36,776 bases of DNA from positions 1-36,776 of the forward strand of contig VXPH01000152.1 in assembly GCA_009839615.1 (NCBI GenBank), in the 5' to 3' direction. Each line of letters begins with the position of its first letter. Position 1 is the stretch's first letter. The notes below the pieces were generated by a model, which was not told the DNA's origin, made no database searches, and was given only the letters and a program-made list of their open reading frames with translations. The translations under genes were made by a program, and so were the position numbers. The DNA is from Nitrospinota bacterium (GTDB lineage: Bacteria > UBA8248). Positions 1-8,472 of this stretch are shown one piece after another.

Positions 1-196
1 GAGGGGGAGTCGAAGAGGCCGAGCGGTTTTTGCGAAGGCCGATTCGGTGGGGGGTGAAATGCGCTTTCTCGCCACTCCGGCTTATACCCCCCACCGGTTC
101 GCTTGCGGGCTTCGCCCTTACCTCACCGACTCCCCCTCAAGGGGGGAGTGAAACCCGGTGCGGCTTCGGTGAGCTTTTCCAACAACCCCGCATCAG
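1..196. repeat. Palindromic intergenic repeat, copy A (cut by window edge)
   Basis: This non-coding stretch shares long segments with 36388-36650. Shared blocks are the gaagaggccgag and gcgaaggccgattcggtggg segments, the ccccccaccg arm and the cgactccccctcaagggggg block ending in agtgaa. Its right end (about 140-190, ending ttttccaacaacccc) is the reverse complement of the left end of the other copy, so the element is built as an inverted repeat. It lies just past the 3' end of the RNase R gene, and the left part is missing because the window starts inside it. No transposase is nearby. A MITE-like or REP-like dispersed element is the likeliest reading. Confidence 0.7.
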
Positions 197-200
197 AGCC

Positions 201-2480
201 TCAGCGGCGTCTCCCTCGCCGGGGCGCCGTCTTTCCCCGCTTCCTGCGCCGGGGGCTTGAGAGTTTCTTTCTCTCGGGGGGCCGGTGGCCGGTGAGATTC
301 GCCCGGCGCGACTGCGCCGCCTCGCCGACCAGCTCTCGCGTCCCGCCCGCCATCAACTGGAACGTGACGCGCCGCGAAGCCAGTTCCACACCCTCCACCC
401 GCACGGTGACGGGGTCGCCCAGGCGGAACCGCCGGCCCGTCCGCCGGCCCAGAACCGCGTGCTCCTCGGGAATGAAGGCGTAATAATCGTCCGTCATGAA
501 TTCGAGGGGGACCATGCCCTCAACGTATATATCTTCCAACTCCACGAAAATCCCGAAATTCGCGACGCCCGAGACGTGGCCGCGAAAACGCCCGCCCACT
601 TTATCGCGCATGAAGAGCGCTTTCATGAAATCGACCATCTCGCGCGAGGCGGCCTCCGCCGTCCGGTCTCTTTCTGAAATATCACCGCAAAGGGCGGCGA
701 GCGGCTTCGCCTGCGGTTTTCTGCCATCGCCGCGCATGAGCCGCGCGAGCCTCCTGTGGACGCACAGGTCCGCATAGCGGCGGATGGGCGAGGTGAAGTG
801 CGCGTAGCGCTCGAAGCCCAGGCCGAAGTGAAGGGCGGGCGCCGCCTCGTAGCGCGCGAGCTTCATGCCCCTGAGCGCGGCGAGGTTCACGTAGCGCTCC
901 ACGTCCGAACCGCGCACGGTCTCGAATACCTCCTGAAACCCGCCCGGACGCTTGAGCGCCTCAATACGCGGCGCCTTCAGGCCCAGTCTGGAGAGAACCG
1001 CCCGCAAGCCTTCGAGATTCTCCTCCGCCGGCGCCTCGTGGACGCGGAAGACCGACGCGCCGCCCGCCTCGGCAAGATACTCGGCCACCGCCCGGTTCGC
1101 CGCCAGCATGCACTCCTCGATGAGCCGGTGGGCGGATGTCCTCGGCGCGCGCGCGATTCCCCTCGGCATTCCCTCCGCATCGAGCAGCACCTGCGCTTCA
1201 GGCAGGTCGAAGTCGAGGCTGCCCCGCCGCATGCGTTCCGCGTGGAGCTTGTCCGCAAGAGCTGCGAGTTCCCGGAGCGGCGCTTCGAGCGCGCGGGCGC
1301 TTTCGACCTCTTCTTTTTGCGGAATCTCCCCGCCCTCCAGGATGGCCGCCGCGCCGCGGTAGGTCAGGGAAGCGCGCGAGCGAATCCGCGCGAAGGTGAG
1401 CCGCATCGCCGTCCGGTTCCCGTAGCGGTCGAAATCGATGAAGACGCTTAAAACCCGCCGGACGGCTCCCTCGCGCAGGGAACACACCTCCCCCGTCAGG
1501 CGGGGCGGCAGCATGGGCACCGCCCTGTCCGGCAGGTAGACGCTCGTCCCCCGGTCGCGGGCTTCCTTGTCGATGGCGCCGCCTTCTTTCACGTAATGGC
1601 CCACGTCGGCGATGTGCACGCCGAGGCGACACCCACTTCTGAGCTTTTCAATCGAAACCGCGTCGTCGCGGTCGCGCGCGTCGAACGGATCGACCGTGAA
1701 CGCGCAAAGATCCCGCAAATCCTCTACACCCTCCGGGAAGGGAGTATCCTCCCGGGGCGGGGAGAGCCTCTTTTCTTCCTTCAGAACTTTTTGGGGAAAT
1801 TCCTCGCGTATCCCGTGCTTGGCGAGCACCATCCGACTCTCGGCGGCGGGGTCTTCGGGATAGCCGAACGACCTCAGAATGCACCCTTTGGCGGGCTCCT
1901 TCTGCGTGGGATAGCGGGTGATCTCCACCTCCACCCACTCGCCGCGCCGGGCCTCCCGGCGCTCCTTCGCGTCCAGCACCACGAGATGCGGTATGCGCTC
2001 TTCCTGGGGCTCCACCCACGCGCTCCGGCCCTCCACGCAAAGCCTGCCCACCAGGGTTTCGTGCGCGCGCTCGATCACGTCGAGCACGCTCCCCTCGCGC
2101 CTTCCGTCGGGATGGACCTTCTCCACACGGGTGGAGACCGTATCGCCGTCCATCGCGCCGCGCGTCCGGGTTTTCTTGATCATGATGTCGGTGGCTTTTC
2201 CATCGGCCTGATTCGGCGCGACGAACCCGTAGCCCTGCGCGTGTCCCCGGAAGACACCCTGATGGATGGAGAGAGAACCCGGCGTCGAGTAGCGCCCGCG
2301 AACGCGGACGAGCGCGCCCGCTTCCGCCATGGCGCGCAGGCGCTTCCTGAGCGCAGGCCGCGCGGCGGAGGGCACTTCGAGCAGGCGCACGAGTTCGCGC
2401 ACGGCCACCGGCCTGCCTTGCTCGGTGAGCAGGCGGATTACTTTCTTATCATCTGGAATCGCCTCTGGTTTTCGCTTCAC
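201..2480 (-). CDS. rnr: Ribonuclease R (RNB-family 3'-5' exoribonuclease)
   Basis: The 759-residue protein has the RNase R domain order. A winged-helix-like N-terminus (about 1-70) is followed by cold-shock OB domains (about 75-230) and the RNB catalytic domain, with its metal-binding run DPFDARDRDDAV near residue 265. The downstream motif FTSPIRRYADL is also present. An S1 domain lies at about 640-720 (GIFVELEDIYVEGMV), and the tail is rich in Arg and Lys. RNase R processively degrades structured RNA in the cytoplasm and helps in rRNA and mRNA quality control. It is the third gene of a minus-strand run after polA and a phosphatase, 12 bp from the phosphatase stop, so cotranscription is likely. 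The length is typical of the family. The ATG at 2480 is the first start after the upstream stop. RNase II is less likely because of the basic tail and N-terminal HTH. Confidence 0.96.
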   Translation of the reverse strand: MKRKPEAIPDDKKVIRLLTEQGRPVAVRELVRLLEVPSAARPALRKRLRAMAEAGALVRVRGRYSTPGSLSIHQGVFRGHAQGYGFVAPNQADGKATDIMIKKTRTRGAMDGDTVSTRVEKVHPDGRREGSVLDVIERAHETLVGRLCVEGRSAWVEPQEERIPHLVVLDAKERREARRGEWVEVEITRYPTQKEPAKGCILRSFGYPEDPAAESRMVLAKHGIREEFPQKVLKEEKRLSPPREDTPFPEGVEDLRDLCAFTVDPFDARDRDDAVSIEKLRSGCRLGVHIADVGHYVKEGGAIDKEARDRGTSVYLPDRAVPMLPPRLTGEVCSLREGAVRRVLSVFIDFDRYGNRTAMRLTFARIRSRASLTYRGAAAILEGGEIPQKEEVESARALEAPLRELAALADKLHAERMRRGSLDFDLPEAQVLLDAEGMPRGIARAPRTSAHRLIEECMLAANRAVAEYLAEAGGASVFRVHEAPAEENLEGLRAVLSRLGLKAPRIEALKRPGGFQEVFETVRGSDVERYVNLAALRGMKLARYEAAPALHFGLGFERYAHFTSPIRRYADLCVHRRLARLMRGDGRKPQAKPLAALCGDISERDRTAEAASREMVDFMKALFMRDKVGGRFRGHVSGVANFGIFVELEDIYVEGMVPLEFMTDDYYAFIPEEHAVLGRRTGRRFRLGDPVTVRVEGVELASRRVTFQLMAGGTRELVGEAAQSRRANLTGHRPPERKKLSSPRRRKRGKTAPRRGRRR

Positions 2481-2492
2481 GAGCGGGCCGGC

Positions 2493-3155
2493 TTATTCCA
2501 CTTCCTGCGAGGAAACCTGGCAGCAGTTCACGACCTCGCCCTCGGCGAGCTGCACGCAGGTCAGGCGCCCGCCCATTACGGCGGCCGTGTCGATCCCCAG
2601 GTAAAAGGGGAGTTCGTTCTTCATCTCCCATCCCGGCGTGTGCCCGAAAACGACGGGCTCGCCGAAATCGTATTCCGCATGGAGAAATTCCTCCCGTATC
2701 CAGACCATGTCCATCGGGTCCTGCCGGTCGACGGGAACGCCCGGCTTCAGGCCCGCATGCACGAAGATAAATCCGCGGCTCACATGAACCCACTCGAGGG
2801 CGTTGAAAAACTTCAGATGTTCGGGCGGCAGCCAAACGTCGCCGCTCGAATCGCGGTAATTCTCCAGCGTCGCGTCGCCGCCGTTCATCACGTAGACGCC
2901 CGGATGATAGCTCCCGCCGCCTGCGAGATAATCCATGAGCATATCCTCGTGGTTGCCTCGCAGGAATACGGTATTGGGGTATTCGCGCCTGAAGCGGATG
3001 AGCAAATCGACCACGGCCCTGGAATCCCGCCCCCGGTCGATGTAATCGCCGAGGAAGACGATTTCATCGTCCTCCTGGAAGGGCACGCGTTCCAGCAGGG
3101 CTTCGAGCATGTGAATCTGGCCGTGGATGTCGCCGACCGCGTAGAGGTTGGACAT
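2493..3155 (-). CDS. PPP-family metallophosphatase (Ser/Thr protein phosphatase or Ap4A hydrolase type)
   Basis: This 220-residue protein has all the PPP signatures: GDIHG (8-12), GDYIDRG (about 36-42), GNHE (about 67-70), a later VHAG and a GHTPG motif. These supply the Asp, His and Asn ligands of a two-metal centre that hydrolyses phosphate esters. Bacterial relatives include PrpA/PrpB-type phosphoprotein phosphatases and symmetrical Ap4A hydrolases. The short length (about 215-225) suits the small bacterial phosphoprotein phosphatases better than ApaH, but the substrate cannot be told. The gene lies between polA (18 bp upstream) and rnr (12 bp downstream) on the same strand, so the three are probably one transcript. 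A GGAGG stands about 14 nt before the ATG. The protein is expected to be cytoplasmic, with no signal peptide. Confidence 0.9.
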   Translation of the reverse strand: MSNLYAVGDIHGQIHMLEALLERVPFQEDDEIVFLGDYIDRGRDSRAVVDLLIRFRREYPNTVFLRGNHEDMLMDYLAGGGSYHPGVYVMNGGDATLENYRDSSGDVWLPPEHLKFFNALEWVHVSRGFIFVHAGLKPGVPVDRQDPMDMVWIREEFLHAEYDFGEPVVFGHTPGWEMKNELPFYLGIDTAAVMGGRLTCVQLAEGEVVNCCQVSSQEVE

Positions 3156-3173
3156 GGCGAACGCGCGCCTCCG

Positions 3174-5903
3174 CTACTTGAGCTCGCCCCAGTTCCCGCC
3201 CGTGCTCACGTCCACGTCGAGCGGAACGTGCAGGGGCATCGCGCCGCGCATCTCCTCCGCGACGAGGGAGGAGACGCTCTCGATTTCCGCGGGCGGTATC
3301 TCGAACAGGAGTTCGTCGTGCACCTGTACGAGCATGCGCGCCTGCTTCTCCTCCCGCTTCAGGCGGTCGGCGATGGCTATCATCGCGAGCTTGATGATGT
3401 CGGCGGCGCTTCCCTGGATGACGGAGTTCACCGCCGTCCGCTCGGCGGCGTTTTTCGCGTTGCGGTTCCGGCTGTTCAGATCGGGCAGATACCTGCGCCG
3501 GCCCATGATGGTGGAAACGTAGCCGCGCTCCCTGCCGCTCTCGATGGTCTTATCCACGAAGGCGGGCACGGCGGCGAAACGCTCGAAATAGGTGTCGATG
3601 AACGAGCGCGCTTCCGACTGGGGAATGCCGATGGCCTGGGAGAGGCCGAAGGCCCCCTGCCCGTAGATGATCCCGAAATTCACCGCCTTGGCGACGCGGC
3701 GCATCTCGGCGTCCACGCCGTCCAGCGCCACGCCGTAGACGGCCGAGGCGGTCGTGGCGTGGATGTCCTCTCCCTTGCCGAAGGCGTCGACCAGGGCCGG
3801 GTCGTTCGTGAAATGGGCCAGCACCCGCAGTTCGATCTGGCTGTAATCCGCAGAGAGGAGTTTCCACCCCTCCTCGGGCAGGAATGCCCGGCGGATCTGG
3901 CGGCCCAGATCCGTGCGGATGGGGATGTTCTGCAGGTTGGGGTCCGAACCGCTCAGCCGCCCCGTGGCGGCGACCGTCTGGTTGAAGCGCGCGTGGATGC
4001 GGCCCGTCCGGGCGTTCACCAGTTCGGGCAGGGTATCCACGTAGGTGCTCTTGAGCTTCGACAGCTGCCGGAAGTTCAGAATCTCCTGCGGCAGGGGGTG
4101 CTGCGGGGCGAGCCTCTCCAGGGTGTCGATGTCGGTGGAGGGGCCCGTTTTCGTCTTCTTGATCACGGGCAGGTTCAGCTTCTCGAAAAGGATGACGCGC
4201 AACTGCTGGGTGGAGTTGATGTTGAACGCCTCGCCCGCGAGTTCGTGGATTTCGCTCGTCATACGCTCCAGGCGCGCTTCGAGTTCCTTGCCCATGTTCC
4301 GCAGGAATTCCCGGTCCAGCCGGATGCCCGCACGCTCCATGTCGAGCAGGACGCGCAGGAGCGGGACTTCGAGTTCCTCGAAAAGGTTCGTGAGGCCGTC
4401 GTTTTCGAGTTGCGGGGCCATCTCGGCGGCGAGGCGGAAGGTGATGTCGGCGTCCTGGCAGGCGTAGGGGACCGCCGCCTCGACGGGCACGTGGGAGAAG
4501 GGGATCTCCTTGGCGCCCTTGCCGCACAGATCGGCGTATTTGATGGTCGTCACCCCGAAATACTCCTGCGCCAGGTGGTCCATCCCGTGGCTCCGGCGGC
4601 TCGAGAGCAGGAGGTAGGAGGCCAGCATGGTATCGAACAGGGGGCCGCGAACCTCGTGGCCGGCCTGTTTGAGCACCGCGATGTCGTATTTGATGTTCTG
4701 GCCGATTTTCTCGACCTCGGCCGATTCCAGGAGCGGGGAGACTTCAGCGAGCACGTCTTCGAGCGGAAGCTGGGGGCCCGCATCCATCATCTCGTGCCCC
4801 ACCGGGACGTAGAACGCGCGGCCAGGGGCGGCGGAGAAGCTGAAGCCCACGATGCGCGCCTGCATGGGGTCGAGCGAGGTCGTCTCCAGGTCGAACGCGA
4901 AGCGCCCCGCAGATTCCAGTTCCGCGATCAACGACGCGAGCTCTTCGGCGGTGCGGATGACGTGGTAGTCGCGCTCTTCTTCTTCGGCAGCGGGGGCCTC
5001 CTCAAGCGCGGTTTCTTCGGCGTCTTCTGCGCTGTAGCCGGGGAGTTGCTCGATGATGCTCTTGAATTCGAGTTCTTCGACGAAGAGTTTCCGGCCCGCC
5101 TCGATGTCGGCGTCGCCGAGGCGGCAGGATTCCAGGTCTCCCTCGAGAACGAGATCGCGCTTGATGGTGCAAAGCTCGCGCGAGAGGCGCGCCATATCGA
5201 CGTTTTCCTCGATGTTCTCGCGCTGTTTGGGGCGCTTTATCTGATCGGTGGAGGCGAGCACTTCTTCGAGTCCGCCGAACTGCTGGATGAGGGCGACGGC
5301 GGTTTTCTCCCCGATGCCCGGCACGCCGGGGATGTTGTCCGTCGAATCGCCCATGAGCGCCTGGATATCCACGAATTTCTCGGGCGGCACGCCCCATTTG
5401 GCCTCGATCTCGGCCGGCCCCATCTCCTCGTCCTTCATCGGGTCCCAGATGCGCACGTTTTCGGATACGAGCTGGGCGAAATCCTTGTCCGCCGTGACCA
5501 GCACGACCTCGAAATCCTCCGCTTCGGCGCGCGCGGCCAGCGTGCCGATGATGTCGTCGGCCTCGGCCCCGACCTGCACGAGCAACGGAACCCGCAACAC
5601 CTCGACCACGCGGTGCATGTAGGGGATCTGCTCGACCAGGTCTTCGGGCGCGGCGTCGCGGTTTCCCTTGTAGTCGGGGTATATCTCGTGACGAAACGTG
5701 GGTTCGGGGCGGTCGAAGGCGATGGCGACGTACTCGGGCGCGCGCTCGCGGATGACTTTCAGGAGCATTCGGGCGAAGGCCAGCGTGCCGCCCGTGGGCA
5801 CGCCCTTCGAGTTCGAAAGACGCTGGCGCATCGTGCCGTAATAGGCCCGGAACATGTAGCCCGAGCCGTCGATGAGATAGATTCGTTTCTTGTCTTCGCT
5901 CAT
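3174..5903 (-). CDS. polA: DNA polymerase I
   Basis: The protein is about 909 residues long with the full three-domain layout. The 5'-nuclease domain (about 1-290) includes GDSTDNIPGVPGIGEKTA. The 3'-5' proofreading exonuclease (about 315-500) keeps its acidic residues in FDLETTSLD, GQNIKYD and YACQDAD, so proofreading should be active. The polymerase domain (about 530-909) has motif A DYSQIELRVLAHF, motif B RRVAKAVNFGIIYG and motif C VQVHDELLFE. It fills gaps and removes RNA primers in replication and repair. An in-frame ATG 12 bp upstream (5915) would add MRRV. I prefer 5903, whose MSEDKKRIYLIDG opening fits the family, but neither start has a strong ribosome-binding site. It is the first gene of the polA, phosphatase, rnr run. 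Confidence 0.97.
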   Translation of the reverse strand: MSEDKKRIYLIDGSGYMFRAYYGTMRQRLSNSKGVPTGGTLAFARMLLKVIRERAPEYVAIAFDRPEPTFRHEIYPDYKGNRDAAPEDLVEQIPYMHRVVEVLRVPLLVQVGAEADDIIGTLAARAEAEDFEVVLVTADKDFAQLVSENVRIWDPMKDEEMGPAEIEAKWGVPPEKFVDIQALMGDSTDNIPGVPGIGEKTAVALIQQFGGLEEVLASTDQIKRPKQRENIEENVDMARLSRELCTIKRDLVLEGDLESCRLGDADIEAGRKLFVEELEFKSIIEQLPGYSAEDAEETALEEAPAAEEEERDYHVIRTAEELASLIAELESAGRFAFDLETTSLDPMQARIVGFSFSAAPGRAFYVPVGHEMMDAGPQLPLEDVLAEVSPLLESAEVEKIGQNIKYDIAVLKQAGHEVRGPLFDTMLASYLLLSSRRSHGMDHLAQEYFGVTTIKYADLCGKGAKEIPFSHVPVEAAVPYACQDADITFRLAAEMAPQLENDGLTNLFEELEVPLLRVLLDMERAGIRLDREFLRNMGKELEARLERMTSEIHELAGEAFNINSTQQLRVILFEKLNLPVIKKTKTGPSTDIDTLERLAPQHPLPQEILNFRQLSKLKSTYVDTLPELVNARTGRIHARFNQTVAATGRLSGSDPNLQNIPIRTDLGRQIRRAFLPEEGWKLLSADYSQIELRVLAHFTNDPALVDAFGKGEDIHATTASAVYGVALDGVDAEMRRVAKAVNFGIIYGQGAFGLSQAIGIPQSEARSFIDTYFERFAAVPAFVDKTIESGRERGYVSTIMGRRRYLPDLNSRNRNAKNAAERTAVNSVIQGSAADIIKLAMIAIADRLKREEKQARMLVQVHDELLFEIPPAEIESVSSLVAEEMRGAMPLHVPLDVDVSTGGNWGELK

Positions 5904-5946
5904 CACTCGACGCATGAAAGAGGATCAGGGGCGGCTCGGCCCCAAA

Positions 5947-6047
5947 GTTGCACGGAAGCGCTTTTCCCGCAACCCGCAGCGGTGAACTGCGTCTCTCCGG
6001 CCGTGATTCTGGTTTCGCACGGAACTGCCGGTGCGCTTCCGTGCAAC
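5947..6047. repeat. 15-bp perfect inverted repeat with 71-nt spacer
   Basis: The left arm 5947-5961 (gttgcacggaagcgc) is exactly the reverse complement of the right arm 6033-6047 (gcgcttccgtgcaac). A related partial copy (cgcacggaa) sits in the spacer. It lies 44 bp upstream of the polA start. There is no T-run, so it is not a simple terminator. It could be a remnant of a small mobile repeat or a long stem in a 5' leader. Confidence 0.6.
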
Positions 6048-6352
6048 CGATCAATACCGGCGCGCGCTCTTGGCTCCGGACAAAACCATTCCACTCCTTC
6101 GGGACAGGTCGCAACCTCGGAAGGGCACAGAGGCCCCTCCGCTGCGGACCCTCTCCCCGGCGGGGAACCCTCACGCGCATTACCCCGCATTTGCCGTCGC
6201 CGGGTTTCGCCCGGGATACGGCACAATCCGCCGCGAGGAGGGCGTTCCCATGCGCTCAGGCGGTGCGGAAAAACGCAACGAGGCGAGGATGTCGAAACGG
6301 AGTTCCCCCCGCAAACGGAACGAAAAGCCCCGCTTCGAATTTCCGAAAAATT

Positions 6353-6407
6353 CGATAAATATCGATAAATTCACGATGTTTTTCGATAAAAAACTGAAAA
6401 TTTATCG
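6353..6407. promoter_or_regulatory. Phased CGATAAA repeat cluster (possible operator)
   Basis: The 8-mer cgataaat occurs at 6353-6360, 6363-6370 and, inverted, at 6400-6407. A one-base variant, cgataaaa, lies at 6384-6391. The first three direct copies start at 6353, 6363 and 6384, that is 10 and 21 bp apart, or about one and two helical turns, which favours cooperative binding on one DNA face. The segment is far richer in AT than its surroundings and lies about 155-210 bp upstream of arsM. The binding protein is unknown. Confidence 0.4.
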
Positions 6408-6561
6408 TATTGAAATATATGGGGTTGCGCTGAAAAATCTCATTTGGGGCGGTGGGCGGACACGCTCCGCTTCCCTCCTCTCCCGCATACTTGTTATCCT
6501 GCTCACATACGGGGTGTCTGTCTACAAAGCCCCAGGATTGCCATCGAGGAGGTTTCCATCC

Positions 6562-7338
6562 ATGTCCGCAGAATGCTGCGACGATGCGGGAAGCATCAAA
6601 AGCGCCGTCCGGGAACTCTACGCCAGAGTCGCGGCGGGCGAGGTTTCCTGCTGCGGAGAGGCGGACGCCGAGATGCCCATGGGGGCTGAGAACGTCCAAA
6701 GCATCGGCTATACGGAAGATGCCGTGGGAGAGCTTCCCTCGGACATCTTGAGCGCCAACGCTGGATGCGGCAATCCGATACGGGACGCCGCTCCCCAACC
6801 GGGCGAGACGGTGCTGGACCTGGGCTCGGGCGCGGGCCTCGATTGTTTTCTCGCCGTGAAGGAGGTGGGGCCGGAGGGGAGCGTCATCGGTCTCGATATG
6901 ACGGACGAAATGCTGGATAAGGCGGAGAGAAACAAGCAGAGCATGGGGCTTCAAAACGTCTCGTTCAGAAAAGGCGAGATGGAGAACATGCCGATTGAGG
7001 AAGGCTCGGTCGACGTCGTCATCAGCAACTGCGTCATCAACCTCTCGCCCGATAAGACGGCCGTGTTCCGCGAATCGTTTCGCGTGCTGCGCCCGGGCGG
7101 GCGCTTCGTGGTGTCGGACGTCATCAGAGGGGGCGAACAGGCAGGAGACGAAACTATCGATCCTTCCGCAGAAGCCTCCATCGCGGATTGGTGCGCGTGC
7201 ATCGCCGGCGCCATCAGCGAGGATGCGTACATCGCAGGCCTGCGCGAGGCCGGTTTCGCCCAAGTGGAAATCATCAACCGCAAACCCTATGTCGCGCCGC
7301 AGCTTGCGAGCGCGACCATCCGCGCCCTCAAGCCCTGA
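6562..7338 (+). CDS. arsM: Arsenite S-adenosylmethionine methyltransferase (ArsM-type)
   Basis: This 258-residue class I SAM methyltransferase has the SAM-binding motif [11 protein letters not shown] (about 84-94). It also shows the cysteines that define ArsM: Cys69 in AGCGNP, Cys157 in [10 protein letters not shown], and Cys211/Cys213 in WCACIAGA. These bind and methylate As(III), giving methylated arsenicals. An N-terminal double Cys (ECC) and a second pair near residue 30 are also seen. A longer open frame extends upstream to 6031, but the ATG at 6562 is preceded by GAGGAGG about 10 nt away and begins the conserved region, so I chose it. No arsR, arsB or arsC is adjacent, so this is a solitary arsM. 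The protein is cytoplasmic. The family call is strong; activity is inferred from the intact cysteines. Confidence 0.92.
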   Translation: MSAECCDDAGSIKSAVRELYARVAAGEVSCCGEADAEMPMGAENVQSIGYTEDAVGELPSDILSANAGCGNPIRDAAPQPGETVLDLGSGAGLDCFLAVKEVGPEGSVIGLDMTDEMLDKAERNKQSMGLQNVSFRKGEMENMPIEEGSVDVVISNCVINLSPDKTAVFRESFRVLRPGGRFVVSDVIRGGEQAGDETIDPSAEASIADWCACIAGAISEDAYIAGLREAGFAQVEIINRKPYVAPQLASATIRALKP

Positions 7339-7404
7339 AATTCTTCGCTTCCATCCAACGCGGAAACAATGAGAATACCCCGCCCACGGGATGACGCCGC
7401 GCGG

Positions 7405-7435
7405 TTGACGCCTCTCGTGCGCGGGTGCTAACAAT
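7405..7435 (+). promoter_or_regulatory. Candidate sigma70-type promoter
   Basis: TTGACG (7405-7410) is followed after 18 nt by TAACAAT (7429-7435), about 36 bp before the amidohydrolase start at 7471. The -35 is good and the -10 weak. It would give the amidohydrolase and exporter genes a promoter separate from arsM. Confidence 0.35.
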
Positions 7436-7470
7436 CCGGTTCGGCTTTTCCCATCATGGAGACGAGAAGA

Positions 7471-8454
7471 ATGCACATCGACGCTCATTGCCACATATAT
7501 CCCGATGAATACTTTGAAATTCTCGAAAAAGAAGGCCCGCGCTACGGCGTCCGGCTCACCACGAACGCGGACGGCAAGCGCATCGTGGACATCAAGGGGA
7601 TGATGCACCCGCCCATCGAGCCTTTCACCAACGTGGACTTGAGGCTCGAAACCATGGACGAGATGAACCTGGACATGAACGTCCTCTCCTTCTCATCGAA
7701 CCCGGGCTGCTACTGGGCCGACGACGGCCTTGCCGATGAACTCTGCCAGGCGGCGAACGACGCCTACGCCGACATCATCGAGAAACACCCCACGAAATTC
7801 CACGGCCTGGCGTCGCTCCCCGCACAGAATATCGACCTCTCGGTCAAGGAACTCGAACGCTCTGTCAACAAGCTGGGTCTCAAGGGCGGATTTCTGAGCA
7901 CGAACGTGAACGGCCGGTATCTCGATGACGAGAGTTTCTACCCCATCTACGAGGCGGCGGCAGGCCTGGACGTGCCCATCATCGTCCATCCGGCCAATCC
8001 GGCGGGTGCTGCGCAGATGAAGGAATACCACCTGTTCAACCTTGTGGGGTTCCCCACGGAGAGCGCGAACAGCATCGGCAGGCTCATCTTCTCCGGCATT
8101 TTCGACAGGCTGCCGAACCTCACCTTCATCTTCCTGCACGGCGGGGGAACCGCGCCCTATCTGGTCGGGCGCTTCGCCCACGGCTGGAAGGTTCGGCCCG
8201 AGTGCAAGAACATATCGCGCGCCCCCATCGAGTATCTGCGCTCGAACTTCTATCTGGACATGCTGGTGTTCCATCCGCCCGTCGTGCGCTTTCTGGTCGA
8301 CGTCATGGGGGGAGACCGGGTCGTGCTGGGCACGGACTTGCCCTACGATATGACGGACACCGAAGCGGTCGAAACGCTCCGGGGAGCGGGACTGAGCCAG
8401 GAAGAATACGAGAACGTCTCGCACAAGAACATCCAGCGCCTGCTGAACCTCTAG
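7471..8454 (+). CDS. Amidohydrolase-superfamily protein, ACMSD-like (amidohydrolase 2)
   Basis: The 327-residue TIM-barrel metal hydrolase begins with the HxH metal motif (His6 and His8 in DAHCHIYP). It continues with a barrel histidine in IIVHPANP, a histidine in FIFLHGGG, and the conserved Asp of VLGTDLPYDM. This is the pattern of the aminocarboxymuconate-semialdehyde decarboxylase family, which decarboxylates or hydrolyses aromatic-derived acids. The exact substrate is unknown. An ATG 15 nt upstream (7456) is possible, but a GGAGACGAGAAG sequence lies directly before the ATG at 7471, so that start is preferred. The TauE-type exporter gene starts 18 bp downstream, and the two may be cotranscribed. 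No signal peptide is seen. Confidence 0.88.
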   Translation: MHIDAHCHIYPDEYFEILEKEGPRYGVRLTTNADGKRIVDIKGMMHPPIEPFTNVDLRLETMDEMNLDMNVLSFSSNPGCYWADDGLADELCQAANDAYADIIEKHPTKFHGLASLPAQNIDLSVKELERSVNKLGLKGGFLSTNVNGRYLDDESFYPIYEAAAGLDVPIIVHPANPAGAAQMKEYHLFNLVGFPTESANSIGRLIFSGIFDRLPNLTFIFLHGGGTAPYLVGRFAHGWKVRPECKNISRAPIEYLRSNFYLDMLVFHPPVVRFLVDVMGGDRVVLGTDLPYDMTDTEAVETLRGAGLSQEEYENVSHKNIQRLLNL

Positions 8455-8472
8455 CCGGATACGCCCGAGCCG

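Larger units (their letters stand above)
5904..6561. other. 658-bp intergenic region between divergent polA and arsM
   Basis: No convincing gene is present. Open frames here are continuations of antisense frames over polA or upstream extensions of the arsM frame. The gap holds a 15-bp perfect inverted repeat (arms 5947-5961 and 6033-6047) and a GC-rich middle part. Next comes a strikingly AT-rich segment (about 6340-6430) with repeated CGATAAA motifs. The arsM Shine-Dalgarno sequence lies at the right edge. It should contain promoters for both divergent units, but I cannot assign -35/-10 boxes with confidence. Confidence 0.6.

Noticed and set aside
1596-6368. Very long plus-strand open frame antisense to rnr, the phosphatase and polA
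   Set aside because: The minus strand encodes three clear conserved enzymes with full motifs; long antisense frames are expected in GC-rich DNA, and the translation shows no known domain.
6256-7608. 450-residue minus-strand open frame over arsM
   Set aside because: It is antisense to the well-supported arsenite methyltransferase and has no recognisable motif.
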